Below are positions 19,156 to 34,366 of a DNA stretch of 64,000 nt, piece by piece (within the stretch, counting starts at the first letter, position 1; each line of letters starts with the position of its first letter). The notes under the pieces were generated by a model that did no database searches, was not told the origin of the DNA, and saw only the letters and a program-made list of their open reading frames with translations. The DNA is taken from assembly GCF_016741775.1 (NCBI RefSeq), contig NZ_JAERRK010000006.1, forward strand, positions 186,001 through 250,000, in the 5' to 3' direction. Both the position numbers and the translations under genes were made by a program. Source of the DNA: Streptomyces actinomycinicus. GTDB taxonomy: Bacteria > Actinomycetota > Actinomycetes > Streptomycetales > Streptomycetaceae.

Positions 19156-19326
19156 TCGGCCAACGTGCCTGAATCCTCCCGGACTTGCCCCCACAGGACC
19201 GGCAACCTTGTTACCCTTGGCCATAGCCCGATCGCTGGTGCATCCCCCGTCGCCAGCGGTCGGGCATTCTCATTCCCGGGGCATACTGCAGGTCCGACGC
19301 CGCACGCCGCCCCCGGAGGAGTCGTC

Positions 19327-19938
19327 ATGCAGGTAGCCGTGGTCACCTTCGACGGATTCAACGAGCTGGACAGCTTCATCGCGTCCGCGCTGATCAACCG
19401 GTGCCGCAAGGACGGTCTGGAAGCCTTCATCACGACACCGGCCCCGGTGGTCACGTCGATGAACGGTGTCGGGATCACCGGCCAGCGCCCGCTGGAGTTC
19501 ATGGCCGAGGCCGAGGTCGTGCTGATCGGCAGCGGCGTCAAGGCACGCGAGGTGGTCGCCGACGACCGGCTGCTCGCCAGGCTGCGGCTGGACCCGTCGC
19601 GCCAGCTGATCGGCGCGCAGTGCTCCGGCGCGCTGGTCCTCGCCCGCCTCGGGCTGCTGGACGGCATGCCGGCGTGCACGGACCGGAAGACCCGGCCCTA
19701 CGTCGAAGCCGACGGCATCACCGTGCTGGACACCCCCTTCCACGCCGAGGGGAACATCGCCACGGCGGGCGGCTGCCTGGCGTCCCAGTACCTCGCCACC
19801 TGGGTGATCACCCGGACCCTCGGCGAGAGTGCCGCACGCGGAGTCCTGGACTACGTGGCCCCGGTCGGCGAGAACCAGCAGACCACCGACCGCGCCCTGA
19901 CCGCCGTCCGCACCGGCGAGACCGTTCGACTGAGCTGA
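19327..19938 (+). CDS. DJ-1/PfpI family protein
   Basis: 203 residues from the ATG at 19327 behind GGAGGAG. Class I glutamine-amidotransferase-like fold: QVAVVTFDGFNELDSFI at the start and the nucleophile elbow GAQCSGALVLARLG with Cys99. Then ADGITVLDTPFHAEGNIATAGGC leads to a C-terminal helix. The family includes cyclohexyl-isocyanide hydratases, chaperone/deglycase-like proteins and regulators; the sequence does not decide between them. It is cytosolic, with no HTH, so it is not a GlxA-type activator. It stands alone, followed by a tandem repeat. Confidence 0.88.
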   Translation: MQVAVVTFDGFNELDSFIASALINRCRKDGLEAFITTPAPVVTSMNGVGITGQRPLEFMAEAEVVLIGSGVKAREVVADDRLLARLRLDPSRQLIGAQCSGALVLARLGLLDGMPACTDRKTRPYVEADGITVLDTPFHAEGNIATAGGCLASQYLATWVITRTLGESAARGVLDYVAPVGENQQTTDRALTAVRTGETVRLS

Positions 19939-19956
19939 GACAGGCACAAGAACCCC

Positions 19957-20116
19957 CCGACATCCCCCGCACCCGGCAGCGCTGCTAGGGCAGACCCACC
20001 GACATCCCCGCACCCGACAGCTCAGCTCGGACAGGCCCACCGACATCCCCGCACCCGACAGCTCAGCTCGGACAGGCCCACCGACATCCCCCGCACCCGG
20101 CAGCTCAGCTCGGACG
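19957..20116. repeat. 41-nt intergenic tandem repeat, about 4 copies
   Basis: The phrase CCGACATCCCC(C)GCACCCG starts at 19957, 19999, 20040 and 20081 (spacings 42, 41, 41), each followed by [AG]CAGCTCAGCTCGGACAGG or a variant. The two central copies are essentially identical. It lies between the PfpI and NTF2-like genes and I see no coding function. Confidence 0.9.
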
Positions 20117-20220
20117 GGCATCCGGTCCGCCCTTGTCGAAGGCGGCCTTGGGCGATCTGGTGCTCGGCGAGGGGTGAATCCGGTTGCGGCCGTGCCTTCG
20201 GGCCCGGCGAAGATACGTCC

Positions 20221-20607
20221 ATGGACAGTGCAGCGGACGATGTGAACCAGGCGATCGCCTGCGAGTTGCAGCTCATGGATCCACAGGTCCGTGCTTCCCG
20301 GGAACGTGCCGGGCAGCTCCTCGACCCGGAGTTCGTGGAAGTCGGCGGGTCGGGGCGGCGGTGGACGTACGAGACGATGCTCGCCACGCTCGCCGGCCAT
20401 GAGGGCAGTTCGCCCGACGCTCCGCGCTACGAGCCCTCGAACATGTCGGGGGTCCTTCTCGCACCGGGCCTGGTGCATCTGACGTTCGAGACCATGCTCG
20501 GCGATCGCAGGACCAGGCACAGTTCGATCTGGCGCAAGGGAGACGGAAGCGCGGGCTGGCGGATGTACTACCACCAGGCCACACGCGTGCCGCCCGGCGT
20601 GGACTGA
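20221..20607 (+). CDS. DUF4440 / NTF2-like small protein
   Basis: 128 residues from the ATG at 20221. N-terminal helix (DDVNQAIACELQLMDPQVRASRERAGQLL split over two helices), then LDPEFVEVGGSGRRWTYETMLATL and a C-terminal strand ending SIWRKGDGSAGWRMYYHQAT. This is the DUF4440 (SnoaL/NTF2-like) layout. Such domains are small cone-shaped folds with diverse binding or catalytic roles. No catalytic residues can be assigned here. Probably a cytosolic monocistronic gene. Confidence 0.85.
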   Translation: MDSAADDVNQAIACELQLMDPQVRASRERAGQLLDPEFVEVGGSGRRWTYETMLATLAGHEGSSPDAPRYEPSNMSGVLLAPGLVHLTFETMLGDRRTRHSSIWRKGDGSAGWRMYYHQATRVPPGVD

Positions 20608-20666
20608 AACCCCTTCCAGGGTCCGCCGACCGGCACGACAGCCCCGAGCCGCATGTCCGCCCGGAC

Positions 20667-20786
20667 GTGCATCATGACTCGATCGAGGCCGCAGACCCCA
20701 AGTCGCTGCGGGAAGGCCAGAAGGTGACGATGGAGGTCACCCAGGGCGCGAAGGGACCTCAGGCCGAACGGGTCGTCCCCGGCTAG
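20667..20786 (+). pseudogene. Cold-shock protein C-terminal remnant
   Basis: Frame 20667-20786 reads VHHDSIEAADPKSLREGQ then KVTMEVTQGAKGPQAERVVPG and a stop. This is the second half of a CspA-type protein (compare FVHHSAI...LREGQKVxFEVTQGxKGPQAENV). The N-terminal half, including the RNP1 motif KGFGFI, is absent; upstream in frame there is only PEPHVRPD-like sequence with no start. It is a decayed or truncated csp gene of 39 codons. Flanking sequence up to 20869 has nothing else recognisable. Confidence 0.75.
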
Positions 20787-20869
20787 AGCGGCCTGCCCAC
20801 ACCCCGTGAGCCACGACGCGCTCGACGCGTCGTCACTGATGGGCTCAGCCGGCGGTCTCCGGGCGGCAA

Positions 20870-20902
20870 AGAGCCCCGCACGGCCGGAACCGGCGGGGCT
20901 CT
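20870..20902. terminator. Hairpin (AGAGCCCCGC / GCGGGGCTCT)
   Basis: 10-bp stem with a GC-rich loop, 84 nt after the cold-shock remnant; possibly the original csp terminator. Confidence 0.6.
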
Positions 20903-20969
20903 GCTGAGATCAGGACGTCACGGGATGACCCGCCACCGATTCAGGTCATTGGTGTCAACCACTGATGCA

Positions 20970-21002
20970 AAAGACCCCCGGACCGATGGTCCGGGGGTCT
21001 TT
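20970..21002 (-). terminator. Intrinsic terminator of tRNA-Ile
   Basis: Perfect 15-bp stem (AAAGACCCCCGGACC / GGTCCGGGGGTCTTT) with a 3-nt loop and TTTTGCAT on the minus strand, just beyond the tRNA 3' end. Confidence 0.85.
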
Positions 21003-21006
21003 GTGC

Positions 21007-21083
21007 TGGTGGGGCTAACAGGATTTGAACCTGTGGCCTCATCCTTATCAGGGATGCGCTCTAACCAACTGAGCTATAGCCCC
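21007..21083 (-). tRNA. tRNA-Ile (anticodon GAT)
   Basis: Minus-strand cloverleaf: acceptor GGGGCTA / TAGCCCC, D-arm AGCTCAGTTGGTTAGAGC, anticodon loop CTGATAA (GAT), T-arm AGGTTCAAATCCT. 77 nt including an encoded CCA. It lies downstream of the gyrBA-DUF3566 cluster, on the same strand. Confidence 0.96.
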
Positions 21084-21206
21084 GCCGCGCCTGCGGTGTG
21101 TGTCCCGCGCGCTGACTCCTGAAGATTAGCGCACGACCACGGCAGTCCCAAAATCGGTTGTCCGGGGACCATCAGGTCAGGGCCGGCCAGGGACGCCCGG
21201 AGGCCG

Positions 21207-21941
21207 TCACTCGTCCTCCGCGAGGGTCAGTTCGACACCGCCCACGAAGCCCGCGGAGAGGTTGTAGATGAACGCGCCCAGCGTCGCCAGCGCGGTGGCC
21301 AGGACCACGTCGATGACCGCGATGATCGTCGTGAACGTCAGGACGTGGGGGAGGGACAGGAACGCCTGGAGATCGAAGCCGTTCGCCTCGTTGGAGCCCG
21401 TCGCCTCCGAGATCGTGCCGCCGACCGTCGAGAACACGCCCATCGCGTCCATGACCATCCACAGCACCGCCGACGCGACGACCGTGCAGATGCCGAGCGC
21501 GATGGAGAGCAGGAAGCTGACCTTCATCACCGACCACGGATCGGCCTTGGCCACCCGCAGCCGCGCCTTGCGGGTCCGCGGCGCCGTCCGCGCGCCGGTC
21601 CGCGGCTTGCGCACCGCGCCCGCCGGGGTCTGCGCCGGATAGGCCTGCGGCGGGTGGTACGGCCCGGCGGACTGCTCCGGGCGCCGCTCGCCGGGCAGCG
21701 GCGAGCCGGCCTGCGCCTCACCGGCCGCGGCCGGGCCTCGGGTGTCCGTCACAGTTCCCCCCTGGGATCCAGACGTACGGGAAGAGTCCGTCTCGGACAC
21801 CTTCACCGGCTTCAGGTTGGTCGTGTGCGGATCGGTCGTACTCCCCGCACCCGTCCCGTTCGCGGCGGAGCCACGGCCGCCGCCGTCCGTTTCCGTACCC
21901 GTGGAGGTACCGGCCGATCCGGCGCCCGTGGCTCCGCTCAC
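21207..21941 (-). CDS. DUF3566 membrane protein downstream of gyrA
   Basis: 244 residues. A long disordered Gly/Ser/Thr/Pro-rich N-terminus (about 125 residues) is followed by the DUF3566 domain. This has two membrane helices, SFLLSIALGICTVVASAVLW and FTTIIAVIDVVLATALATLG, joined by MDAMGVFSTVGGTISEATG. The same protein sits after gyrA across actinobacteria (Rv0007 position in M. tuberculosis). Its role is not established. It starts 19 nt after the gyrA stop, so it is co-transcribed. Confidence 0.9.
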   Translation of the reverse strand: MSGATGAGSAGTSTGTETDGGGRGSAANGTGAGSTTDPHTTNLKPVKVSETDSSRTSGSQGGTVTDTRGPAAAGEAQAGSPLPGERRPEQSAGPYHPPQAYPAQTPAGAVRKPRTGARTAPRTRKARLRVAKADPWSVMKVSFLLSIALGICTVVASAVLWMVMDAMGVFSTVGGTISEATGSNEANGFDLQAFLSLPHVLTFTTIIAVIDVVLATALATLGAFIYNLSAGFVGGVELTLAEDE

Positions 21942-21959
21942 GATGACTCACTCCTCGTG

Positions 21960-24554
<2,595 letters not shown>

Positions 24555-24596
24555 TGCTGGTGAAGATCCTTCCTGGTGCGGTCAGCTGAGACCGAC

Positions 24597-27245
<2,649 letters not shown>

Positions 27246-27833
27246 TCAGCCGTACGTGTCGCCGGGTCCGGTGCTCCCCGGAGCGCGCAGCGGGCCGTAG
27301 CGGCGAGCCTGACCGCCCGGATTGAGCACCTTGATCATCCGTACGCTGCCGTGCCCGAGGTCCTCGTTGAGCCGGGCCACCAGCGTGGGGGCGAGCACGC
27401 GCAGCTGGGTCGCCCAGGCCGTCGAGTCGCACTGCACCGTCAGCACCCGCTCGTCCTCGTCGTACCGCTGCGGCACACAGTGCTTGGCCAGGTCCTCGCC
27501 GACGATCTGCGGCCAGCGGCCCATCACCCCGCCGACCGCCGCGGGGGTCTCCCAGCCGCGCTCGGTGATCAGCCGGTTGATCGCCGCACCCAGCGCCATC
27601 GGGTCCCGGCCGTCGGCGCCCGCGCCGGAGCGGAGCCCGCCGCCGCGCCGCGCCTGCTTCTTCTGCCGCGCCGCGTCCCCACGCGCGCGTGCCTGCTCCT
27701 TCGCGGCGCGCAACGCCACGCGCGCGAGGTCGACGCCGGACGGCTCCGTCCCGCCCCGGGCGGCCTTGTCCCCGGTGTTCACGTCCCGGGCGTTCTTGTT
27801 CCGGCCGTCGGGCGCGGGTTCCCCGGTGCTCAT
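27246..27833 (-). CDS. dciA: DciA/DUF721 family helicase-loader-like protein
   Basis: 195 residues. A basic, Ala/Arg-rich N-terminal tail (about 90 residues) is followed by the DUF721 domain: [49 protein letters not shown] and a C-terminal MIKVLNPG. DciA is the widespread bacterial loader or operator of the replicative helicase DnaB, so its place beside recF, dnaN and dnaA makes sense. Its ATG overlaps the recF stop by 4 nt (ATGA), so it is translationally coupled to recF. Confidence 0.9.
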   Translation of the reverse strand: MSTGEPAPDGRNKNARDVNTGDKAARGGTEPSGVDLARVALRAAKEQARARGDAARQKKQARRGGGLRSGAGADGRDPMALGAAINRLITERGWETPAAVGGVMGRWPQIVGEDLAKHCVPQRYDEDERVLTVQCDSTAWATQLRVLAPTLVARLNEDLGHGSVRMIKVLNPGGQARRYGPLRAPGSTGPGDTYG

Positions 27834-28951
27834 ACGCGCTCCACCGTCCCGTCGGCCACCGCGTACCGCGCGCCGGCCAGCACAGCCGGTACGTCGTCGT
27901 CCACAGCGGCGGTGACCAGCACCTGCTCGCCGGGCGCGACCAGCTCCGCCAGCCGCTCCCGGCGGCGTGCGTCCAGCTCGGCGAAGACGTCGTCCAGGAT
28001 CAGCACCGGCTCGTTCCCCTCGGCGCGCAGCAGGTCGTAGGAGGCCAGCCGCAGGGCCAGTGCGTACGACCAGGACTCGCCGTGCGAGGCGTACCCCTTG
28101 GCGGGCAGCTGCCCCAGCTTGAGCAGCAACTCGTCCCGGTGCGGGCCGACCAGCGTGACGCCCCGCTCGATCTCCTGCTTGCGCGCCTGCGCGAGCGCCG
28201 CCGTCAGCTGGGCGTACAGGTCCTCGCGCGTGTGGGCCTCACCGGGCGCCGACGGCCTGTACTCCAGCGCGACCGGACCGCCGCCCGGGGCCAGCTGCTC
28301 GTGCGCCTTGTCCGCCAGCGGCTGCAGCGCGGCGATCAGATCGAGCCGCTGGGCGAGCAGTTCGGCTCCCGCACGGGCGAGGTGCTGGTCCCACACGTCC
28401 AGCGTGGACAGGTCCATGGACCTGCCACCGTGCCGGCGGGCCAGTGCGGCCGTCTTGAGCAGGGTGTTGCGCTGCTTGAGCACCCGCTCGTAGTCCGAGC
28501 GCACCCCCGCCATCCGCGGGGACCGCGCGGTGATCAGCTCGTCGAGGAACCGCCGCCGCTCCCCCGGATCCCCCTTCACCAGCGCGAGATCCTCGGGCGC
28601 GAACAGCACGGTCCGTACGATGCCCAGCACGTCCCGCGGCCTGACCTGCGAGGACCGGTTGATCCGGGCGCGGTTCGCCCGGCCCGGGTTCAGCTCCAGC
28701 TCGATCAGCTGCTGCCGGTCCCCCTGCCGGACCTGGGCCCGGACGACCGCCCGCTCGGCGCCCATGCGGACCAGCGGCGCGTCGGAGGCGACCCGGTGAC
28801 TGCCGAGCGTGGCCAGATACCCGACCGCCTCCACCAGGTTGGTCTTGCCCTGCCCGTTGGGGCCGACGAAGGCGGTGACGCCCGGGTCGAGCGGGACCTC
28901 GGCCCGGGCGTACGAGCGGAAGTCGGCCAGCGAAAGATGCGTGACGTGCAT
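27830..28951 (-). CDS. recF: DNA replication/repair protein RecF
   Basis: 373 residues. SMC-like ABC ATPase: Walker A GPNGQGKT (30-37) in the N-terminal [17 protein letters not shown] context, and Walker B/signature [14 protein letters not shown] near the C-terminus. RecF loads RecA at gaps with RecO and RecR and helps restart stalled forks. It is followed directly by overlapping dciA. A 52-nt spacer separates it from gnd upstream. Confidence 0.97.
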   Translation of the reverse strand: MHVTHLSLADFRSYARAEVPLDPGVTAFVGPNGQGKTNLVEAVGYLATLGSHRVASDAPLVRMGAERAVVRAQVRQGDRQQLIELELNPGRANRARINRSSQVRPRDVLGIVRTVLFAPEDLALVKGDPGERRRFLDELITARSPRMAGVRSDYERVLKQRNTLLKTAALARRHGGRSMDLSTLDVWDQHLARAGAELLAQRLDLIAALQPLADKAHEQLAPGGGPVALEYRPSAPGEAHTREDLYAQLTAALAQARKQEIERGVTLVGPHRDELLLKLGQLPAKGYASHGESWSYALALRLASYDLLRAEGNEPVLILDDVFAELDARRRERLAELVAPGEQVLVTAAVDDDVPAVLAGARYAVADGTVERV

Positions 28952-29003
28952 GGTCGTCCGCCGACCTCCCCCAGGGTTGTGGATCGCTGAGCGACCCTGT
29001 GGA

Positions 29004-29879
29004 TTACTTCTTCTCTACGGCGTGACCGCCGAACTGGTTGCGCAGCGCGGCGATCATCTTCATCTGCGGCGAGTCCTCCTGCCGGGAGGCGAACCGCGCG
29101 AACAGCGACGCGGTGATCGCCGGCAGCGGCACCGCGTTGTCGATCGCGGCCTCCACAGTCCAGCGTCCCTCACCGGAGTCCTGTGCATAACCGCGCAGGC
29201 CTTCCAGGTGCTCGTCCTCGTCGAGGGCGTTCACCGCGAGGTCCAGCAGCCAGGACCGGATGACGGTGCCCTCCTGCCACGAGCGGAACACCTCGCGGAC
29301 GTCCGTGACGGAGTCGACCTTCTCCAGCAGCTCCCAGCCCTCGGCATAGGCCTGCATCATCGCGTACTCGATGCCGTTGTGGACCATCTTCGCGAAGTGG
29401 CCCGCGCCGACCTTGCCGGCGTGCACCGCGCCGAAGTCGCCCTCCGGCTTGAGTGCGTCGAAGACCGGCTGCACCTTGGCGACGTTCTCGGCGTCGCCGC
29501 CGTACATCAGCGCGTACCCGTTCTCCAGGCCCCAGACGCCACCGGAGACACCGCAGTCGACGAAGCCTATGCCCTTGGCCGCCAGCTCCTCGGCGTGCTT
29601 CTCGTCGTCGGTCCAGCGGGAGTTGCCGCCGTCCACGACCACGTCACCGGGCTGCAGCAGCTCGGCCAGCCGGTCGATGGTCGACTGCGTGGGGGCACCG
29701 GCCGGAACCATCACCCAGACCACGCGCGGGCCGCTGAGCTTGCCCACAAGCTCTTCCAGGCTGTGGACATCCGCGAGGTCCGCGTTGCGGTCGTATCCGA
29801 TGACGGTGTGGCCCGCGCGGCGGATCCGCTCGCGCATGTTGCCGCCCATCTTGCCGAGGCCGACGAGACCGAGCTCCAT
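29004..29879 (-). CDS. gnd: 6-phosphogluconate dehydrogenase (decarboxylating), short form
   Basis: 291 residues, the short single-subunit form typical of actinobacteria and Bacillus GntZ/YqeC types. The NAD(P)-binding motif GLGKMGGNM is at the N-terminus, the substrate-binding CGVSGGVWG lies near residue 105, and [14 protein letters not shown] carries the catalytic Lys and Asn. It oxidises 6-phosphogluconate to ribulose-5-phosphate and CO2. The gene is conserved between recF and dnaN in Streptomyces although metabolically unrelated. Confidence 0.95.
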   Translation of the reverse strand: MELGLVGLGKMGGNMRERIRRAGHTVIGYDRNADLADVHSLEELVGKLSGPRVVWVMVPAGAPTQSTIDRLAELLQPGDVVVDGGNSRWTDDEKHAEELAAKGIGFVDCGVSGGVWGLENGYALMYGGDAENVAKVQPVFDALKPEGDFGAVHAGKVGAGHFAKMVHNGIEYAMMQAYAEGWELLEKVDSVTDVREVFRSWQEGTVIRSWLLDLAVNALDEDEHLEGLRGYAQDSGEGRWTVEAAIDNAVPLPAITASLFARFASRQEDSPQMKMIAALRNQFGGHAVEKK

Positions 29880-30130
29880 CAGTTGTGTTCCTTAGGTCGC
29901 TGAGGCGGGACAGGCACCTTGGTGCCGTGCCGAGCCTAGACCGCCCTCGTCACGCACAGTTGTGGGCGTACGCGCTCATGCGTAGCGCCTGCGACCTGCG
30001 GCTTTGTCTACGGCGCCCCAAGGCGGGGGCAGGCGGAACCGCCTCGCCGTCAGCCGTGGTGCCGGGCACCCGCACGAGGCACCCGGCACTGTGCACGCCT
30101 GTGCACGCCCGTGCACACCTGTGGAAAACG

Positions 30131-31261
30131 TCAGCCGCTGAGCCGCACCGGCATGATCAGGTACTTGTACGCGTCGTCGGCCTCCGCGTCCAGCGCCGGC
30201 TTGCCGCTGAGCAGCGCCGGCTTCGTGGAGGTCGTGAACGACAGCTGCGCCACCGGGGAGTCGATCGCGCTCAGACCGTCCAGCAGGAACGTCGGGTTGA
30301 AGGCGATCGAGATGTCGTCGCCCTCCAGCTGCGCGTCGACCCTTTCCACAGCCTGTGCGTCGTCGCTGGAGCCGGCCTCCAGGATCAGCACGCCCTGCTC
30401 GAAGCTCAGCCGCACCGGCGTGTTCCGCTCGGCCACCAGCGCCACGCGCTTGACGGCCTCCACGAAGGGCGCGGTCTCGATCACGGCGACGGAGTTGAAC
30501 TCGGTCGGGAACAGCGTGCGGTACTTCGGCAGGTCGCCCTCGAGCAGCCGCGTGGTCGTACGACGCCCGGCGCCCTCGAAACCGATCAGCCCCTCACCGG
30601 CGCCGGAGCCGGACAGCGCCAGCATCACGCTGTCACCGGCCCCCAGCGACTTGGCGGTGTCCAGGAGCGTCTTGGCGGGCACCAGGGCGACCGCGGAGGC
30701 GTCCGGGTTCTCCGGCTTCCACAGGAACTCGCGGACCGCGAAGCGGTAGCGGTCGGTGGAGGCCAGGGTGACCGTGTCGCCCTCGATCTCGATGCGCACA
30801 CCGGTGAGCACCGGGAGCGTGTCGTCACGGCCGGCGGCGATGGCCACCTGGGAGACGGCGGCGGCGAAGACCTCGCCGGGGACGGTGCCGGTGGCGTTCG
30901 GCATCTGCGGCAGCGCCGGGTACTCCTCCACAGGCAGGGTGTGGAGTGTGAATCGCGAGGAGCCGCAGACCACGGTCGCCCGTACACCGTCTGTGGAAAT
31001 CTCCACCGGCCGGTTGGGGAGGGCGCGGGAGATGTCGGCGAGCAGGCGGCCGGAGACGAGGACGGTGCCCTCCTCCTCGACCTCCGCCTCGACGTTGACG
31101 CGTGCGGAGACCTCGTAGTCGAAGCTCGACAGGCTCAGCTGGCCGTCCTCGGCCTTCAGCAGCAGGCCGGCGAGGACAGGCGCCGGCGGACGGGCCGGGA
31201 GGCTGCGTGCAGCCCACGCCACTGCCTCCGCGAGTACGTCGCGTTCCACCCGGATCTTCAC
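30131..31261 (-). CDS. dnaN: DNA polymerase III sliding clamp (beta)
   Basis: 376 residues from the GTG at 31261, with AGCAGGAGG upstream. The three-domain clamp starts KIRVERDVLAEAVAWAA and ends YKYLIMPVRLSG. It encircles DNA and tethers DNA polymerase III. The frame stays open far upstream into the origin, but that part has no coding character. A short inverted repeat (GAGTC-CTCC-GACTC, 31290-31303) lies in the leader. Confidence 0.97.
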   Translation of the reverse strand: MKIRVERDVLAEAVAWAARSLPARPPAPVLAGLLLKAEDGQLSLSSFDYEVSARVNVEAEVEEEGTVLVSGRLLADISRALPNRPVEISTDGVRATVVCGSSRFTLHTLPVEEYPALPQMPNATGTVPGEVFAAAVSQVAIAAGRDDTLPVLTGVRIEIEGDTVTLASTDRYRFAVREFLWKPENPDASAVALVPAKTLLDTAKSLGAGDSVMLALSGSGAGEGLIGFEGAGRRTTTRLLEGDLPKYRTLFPTEFNSVAVIETAPFVEAVKRVALVAERNTPVRLSFEQGVLILEAGSSDDAQAVERVDAQLEGDDISIAFNPTFLLDGLSAIDSPVAQLSFTTSTKPALLSGKPALDAEADDAYKYLIMPVRLSG

Positions 31262-31419
31262 CGTAAGCCGCCTCCTGCTTGTTGCTACTGAGTCCTCCGA
31301 CTCGGTGTCACCGCCCACTGGGACGGGAAGGACACCGGGGACCAGTCTGACGCACCGCACTGACAGTAGGTGCCTGTCGGGGTCAAGTCGGTCCGAGGGG
31401 CAGCCGGGCTCGAGACGGC

Positions 31420-32060
31420 GAGTTGTGCACAGGCCCCGCTTCAAAGCGATTGCCGAACTCTCTCTAGTCGGGAGTAGTAGTAGGGCCTGTGGATACCGTG
31501 GATAACCACGTTTGCCCAGCTCAGCACGCATATTTTGTCCACCGGCCCTGTGGGTGGAGGCGGTGGACAACCGGGGTCTTCTGTGGAGAACGGAAAGTTC
31601 TGCACACTCCGCCCACAGGCCGAGGGCAGTTCTCCCCAGCTGTGTCCCCAGGAATACCCACGTTTCCCACACCCCAACCCGGCAGCTTCGTGTGACGGCT
31701 TTCACTCGACGCGGTGAGGCAGTGCGTCGGGTTGCCGAACAGTGGACAGCCATGTGGAGAAGCAGGGGTTCGCTGGGGACAACTGCCCCCAGCCTGTGGG
31801 GTGTCCGTGGAAAACCTCGTGCACAGGCTGTGGACCCACGCGTTTTCCACAGTCTGTGGAGATCCTTCGTCCACGATTCCACAGGCCTCTGAGCTGGGCG
31901 GAAGCCCTGGGGTCAGCCTCCCTGTGGACACAGTTCGGGACAACTCCGCAGTCCCCAGGATGTGGACGGAAGAAAGTCGCCGAATCTGTGGAGAGTGGCC
32001 GTAACCCGGCAAGTAATCGAACACCGGATGACGCCCGGGAACGGGTTCCACAGCCGTGGC
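31420..32060. other. oriC: Chromosomal replication origin oriC
   Basis: The dnaN-dnaA gap has about 19 nine-base matches to the Streptomyces DnaA box TTGTCCACA in both orientations. Positions: 31423, 31488, 31497, 31535, 31562, 31582, 31741, 31753, 31774, 31829, 31843, 31855, 31867, 31875, 31923, 31961, 31987, 32044 and others. Several are paired head to head (31488/31497, 31843/31855). None is a perfect TTGTCCACA; the best have one mismatch (TTGTCCACC, GGTGGACAA, TGTGGACAC). There is no long AT-rich tract, only CGCATATTTTG near 31528. The arrangement of many weak boxes is typical of Streptomyces oriC. Confidence 0.93.
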
Positions 32061-32136
32061 AGGGGCCCGGCCGTGCCCGCACAGCCGCGGAGCCGGTGTC
32101 CGGCCGGCGCTCGCACGCGGCCCGCGGCGACGCGAA

Positions 32137-32172
32137 AGGGCGCCTCCGGGACCGGAATCCCGAAGGCGCCCT
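32137..32172 (-). terminator. Terminator downstream of dnaA
   Basis: On the minus strand, AGGGCGCCTTCGGG pairs with CCGGAGGCGCCCT and TTTCG follows. It lies 129 nt beyond the dnaA stop, on the oriC side. Between it and dnaA is a 32-nt direct repeat (copies at 32213 and 32245, CGGCTCCTGCCGCGGCTC). Confidence 0.7.
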
Positions 32173-32300
32173 CTCGCCCAGCCGCACGGCTCCCGCCGCA
32201 CGCTCCCGCCGCCGGCTCCTGCCGCGGCTCTCGCCGGTCGGCGCCGGCTCCTGCCGCGGCTCCTGCCGGTCGGCTGACACTGGCCGGCTCCCGCCGGACG

Positions 32301-34265
32301 TCAGCCGTTCTTGATGCGGTTCGTCAGCTCGGTGACCTGGTTGTAGATCGACCGCCGCTCGGCCATCAGCGCACGGATCTTCCGGTCGGCGTGCATCACG
32401 GTCGTGTGGTCCCGGCCGCCGAACTGCGCGCCGATCTTCGGCAGGGACAGGTCCGTCAGCTCCCGGCACAGGTACATGGCGATCTGCCGGGCCGTGACCA
32501 ACTGGCGGCCCCGCGAGCTGCCGCACAGGTCCTCGACCGTGAGCCCGAAGTAGTCCGCGGTGGCGGCCATGATGGCCGACGCGGTGATCTCCGGCGTCGA
32601 GTCCTCGCCCCCGGGGATCAGATCCTTCAGGACGATCTCGGTCAGGCCCAGGTCCACCGGCTGCCGGTTGAGCGAGGCGAACGCCGTCACGCGGATCAGC
32701 GCGCCCTCCAGCTCACGGATGTTCCGCGAGATCCGGGACGCGATGAACTCCAGCACCTCCGGCGGCGCGTTCAGCTGCTCCTGCACCGCCTTCTTGCGCA
32801 GGATCGCGATGCGGGTCTCCAGCTCCGGCGGCTGGACGTCGGTGATCAGGCCCCACTCGAAGCGGTTGCGCAGCCGGTCCTCCAGCGTGACCAGCTGCTT
32901 GGGCGGCCGGTCGCTGGAGAGCACGATCTGCTTGTTGGCGTTGTGGAGCGTGTTGAAGGTGTGGAAGAACTCCTCCTGCGTCGACTCCTTGTCCGCGAGG
33001 AACTGGATGTCGTCGACGAGCAGGATGTCCATCTCGCGGTAGCGCTTGCGGAAGCTGTCGCCCTTGCCGTCGCGGATGGAGTTGATGAACTCGTTGGTGA
33101 ACTCCTCCGAGCTGACGTACCGCACCCGGGTGCCCGGGTAGAGGCTGCGCGCGTAGTGCCCGATCGCGTGCAGCAGGTGCGTCTTGCCCAGCCCCGACTC
33201 CCCGTAGATGAAGAGGGGGTTGTACGCCTTCGCCGGGGCCTCGGCGACCGCGACCGCCGCCGCGTGCGCGAACCGGTTGGAGGCGCCGATGACGAACGTG
33301 TCGAACAGGTACTTCGGGTTCAGTCGCGCGGTCGGCTCACCAGGACCGCTCGAGGGCGCCGGCTGCGCGGACATGGAGGACGGGGCGCCCGTCGCGGGGC
33401 CGTCCGGGCGGCCTGGGCCACCGCGGTGCGCCGGCGCGTCGGGCAGCTCACGGCGGACCGGGCCGCGCTGGTCGTACTCGGTCCGCGACGGGTCGTACTC
33501 GCCGCGCGGGGAGTCGTAGTCCGGCCGGGACGGCTCGTAGTCCTGGCGCGGCTCGTAGTCCGCGCGCGGGGCGTCGTAGTCGCCACGCTGCTGCTCGTAC
33601 GGCGGCCGGTCCATGCCCTGGGGGCGGTAGTCCTGGGACGGCGAGCCGTACGCGTCCGCGCCGGAGCGGTAGTCGTCCTGCGAGGACGGCGAGGCGTACG
33701 GGTCCCGCTCGGGGAAGCCCAGCCGCTGCTGCTGCCAGCCGTACTCGTCCTGTCCGGGGCGCGGCCAGGCGCCGGGCTCGGGGCGCTGGTACTCGGACGG
33801 GTAGGCCGGGCGGGCGGTCGGAAGCTGGTCCTGGCGGGACGGCGGGAGCTGCTCGGGGCCCGGGAGCTGGTGATCGCCGCCGCGGTGGCGGCCGTAGCCC
33901 TCGTACGGGCCGGACGGCAGCTCCGGCTCCTCGTAGCGCGGCTTGGGCTGCTGCTGCGCGGGGGGTGCCGCGGGTGCCGGCGGTTCGCCGGCCGAGTCGT
34001 CCACGGTGATCGCGATCCGGATGGGACGGCCGCACTCACGGCTCAGGGTCTCGCTCACGATCGGCGCGAGACGGCCCTCCAGCACGCCCTTCGCGAATTC
34101 GTTCGGTACGGCGAGCAGGGCGGTGTCCGCCACCAGCGCGAGCGGCTGGCAGCGCCGGATCCAGTGCTCGTCCTTCGCCTCGACTCCCTGACCACGGCCC
34201 TCGCCGAGGAGCTGCTCCAGTACTCGTGGCCACACTGCGGCAAGATCGGCAGGTACGTCAGCCAC
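32301..34265 (-). CDS. dnaA: Chromosomal replication initiator DnaA
   Basis: 654 residues, GTG start at 34265. Domain I ([17 protein letters not shown]) is followed by a very long domain II (about residues 90-310) rich in Pro, Gln, Arg, Asp and Tyr, with recurring RxDYxxPR-like units. Then the AAA+ domain III has Walker A GESGLGKT (about 354-361) and Walker [11 protein letters not shown]. Domain IV ends with the DnaA signature [20 protein letters not shown]. It binds the boxes in oriC and melts the origin. The extended domain II is a known Streptomyces trait. Boxes next to its own promoter imply autoregulation. Confidence 0.98.
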   Translation of the reverse strand: MADVPADLAAVWPRVLEQLLGEGRGQGVEAKDEHWIRRCQPLALVADTALLAVPNEFAKGVLEGRLAPIVSETLSRECGRPIRIAITVDDSAGEPPAPAAPPAQQQPKPRYEEPELPSGPYEGYGRHRGGDHQLPGPEQLPPSRQDQLPTARPAYPSEYQRPEPGAWPRPGQDEYGWQQQRLGFPERDPYASPSSQDDYRSGADAYGSPSQDYRPQGMDRPPYEQQRGDYDAPRADYEPRQDYEPSRPDYDSPRGEYDPSRTEYDQRGPVRRELPDAPAHRGGPGRPDGPATGAPSSMSAQPAPSSGPGEPTARLNPKYLFDTFVIGASNRFAHAAAVAVAEAPAKAYNPLFIYGESGLGKTHLLHAIGHYARSLYPGTRVRYVSSEEFTNEFINSIRDGKGDSFRKRYREMDILLVDDIQFLADKESTQEEFFHTFNTLHNANKQIVLSSDRPPKQLVTLEDRLRNRFEWGLITDVQPPELETRIAILRKKAVQEQLNAPPEVLEFIASRISRNIRELEGALIRVTAFASLNRQPVDLGLTEIVLKDLIPGGEDSTPEITASAIMAATADYFGLTVEDLCGSSRGRQLVTARQIAMYLCRELTDLSLPKIGAQFGGRDHTTVMHADRKIRALMAERRSIYNQVTELTNRIKNG

Positions 34266-34366
34266 AGGGCACGCTCTCTCACAGGTCCCACGAACGTGTG
34301 GTTCGCGGACGGGTCGGGATGAATATCGGGTCGGCTGGGGATAAAGGAACGAATCGGAGTTCAGCC

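Noticed and set aside
20022..20387. Minus-strand repeat protein over the 41-nt repeats
   Set aside because: The repeating peptide is just a translation of the DNA repeat and the frame overlaps the NTF2-like gene antisense.
30131..31882. Extended dnaN frame reaching into oriC
   Set aside because: The upstream 200 codons translate DnaA-box DNA. The GTG at 31261 has a strong ribosome site and gives the normal clamp length.
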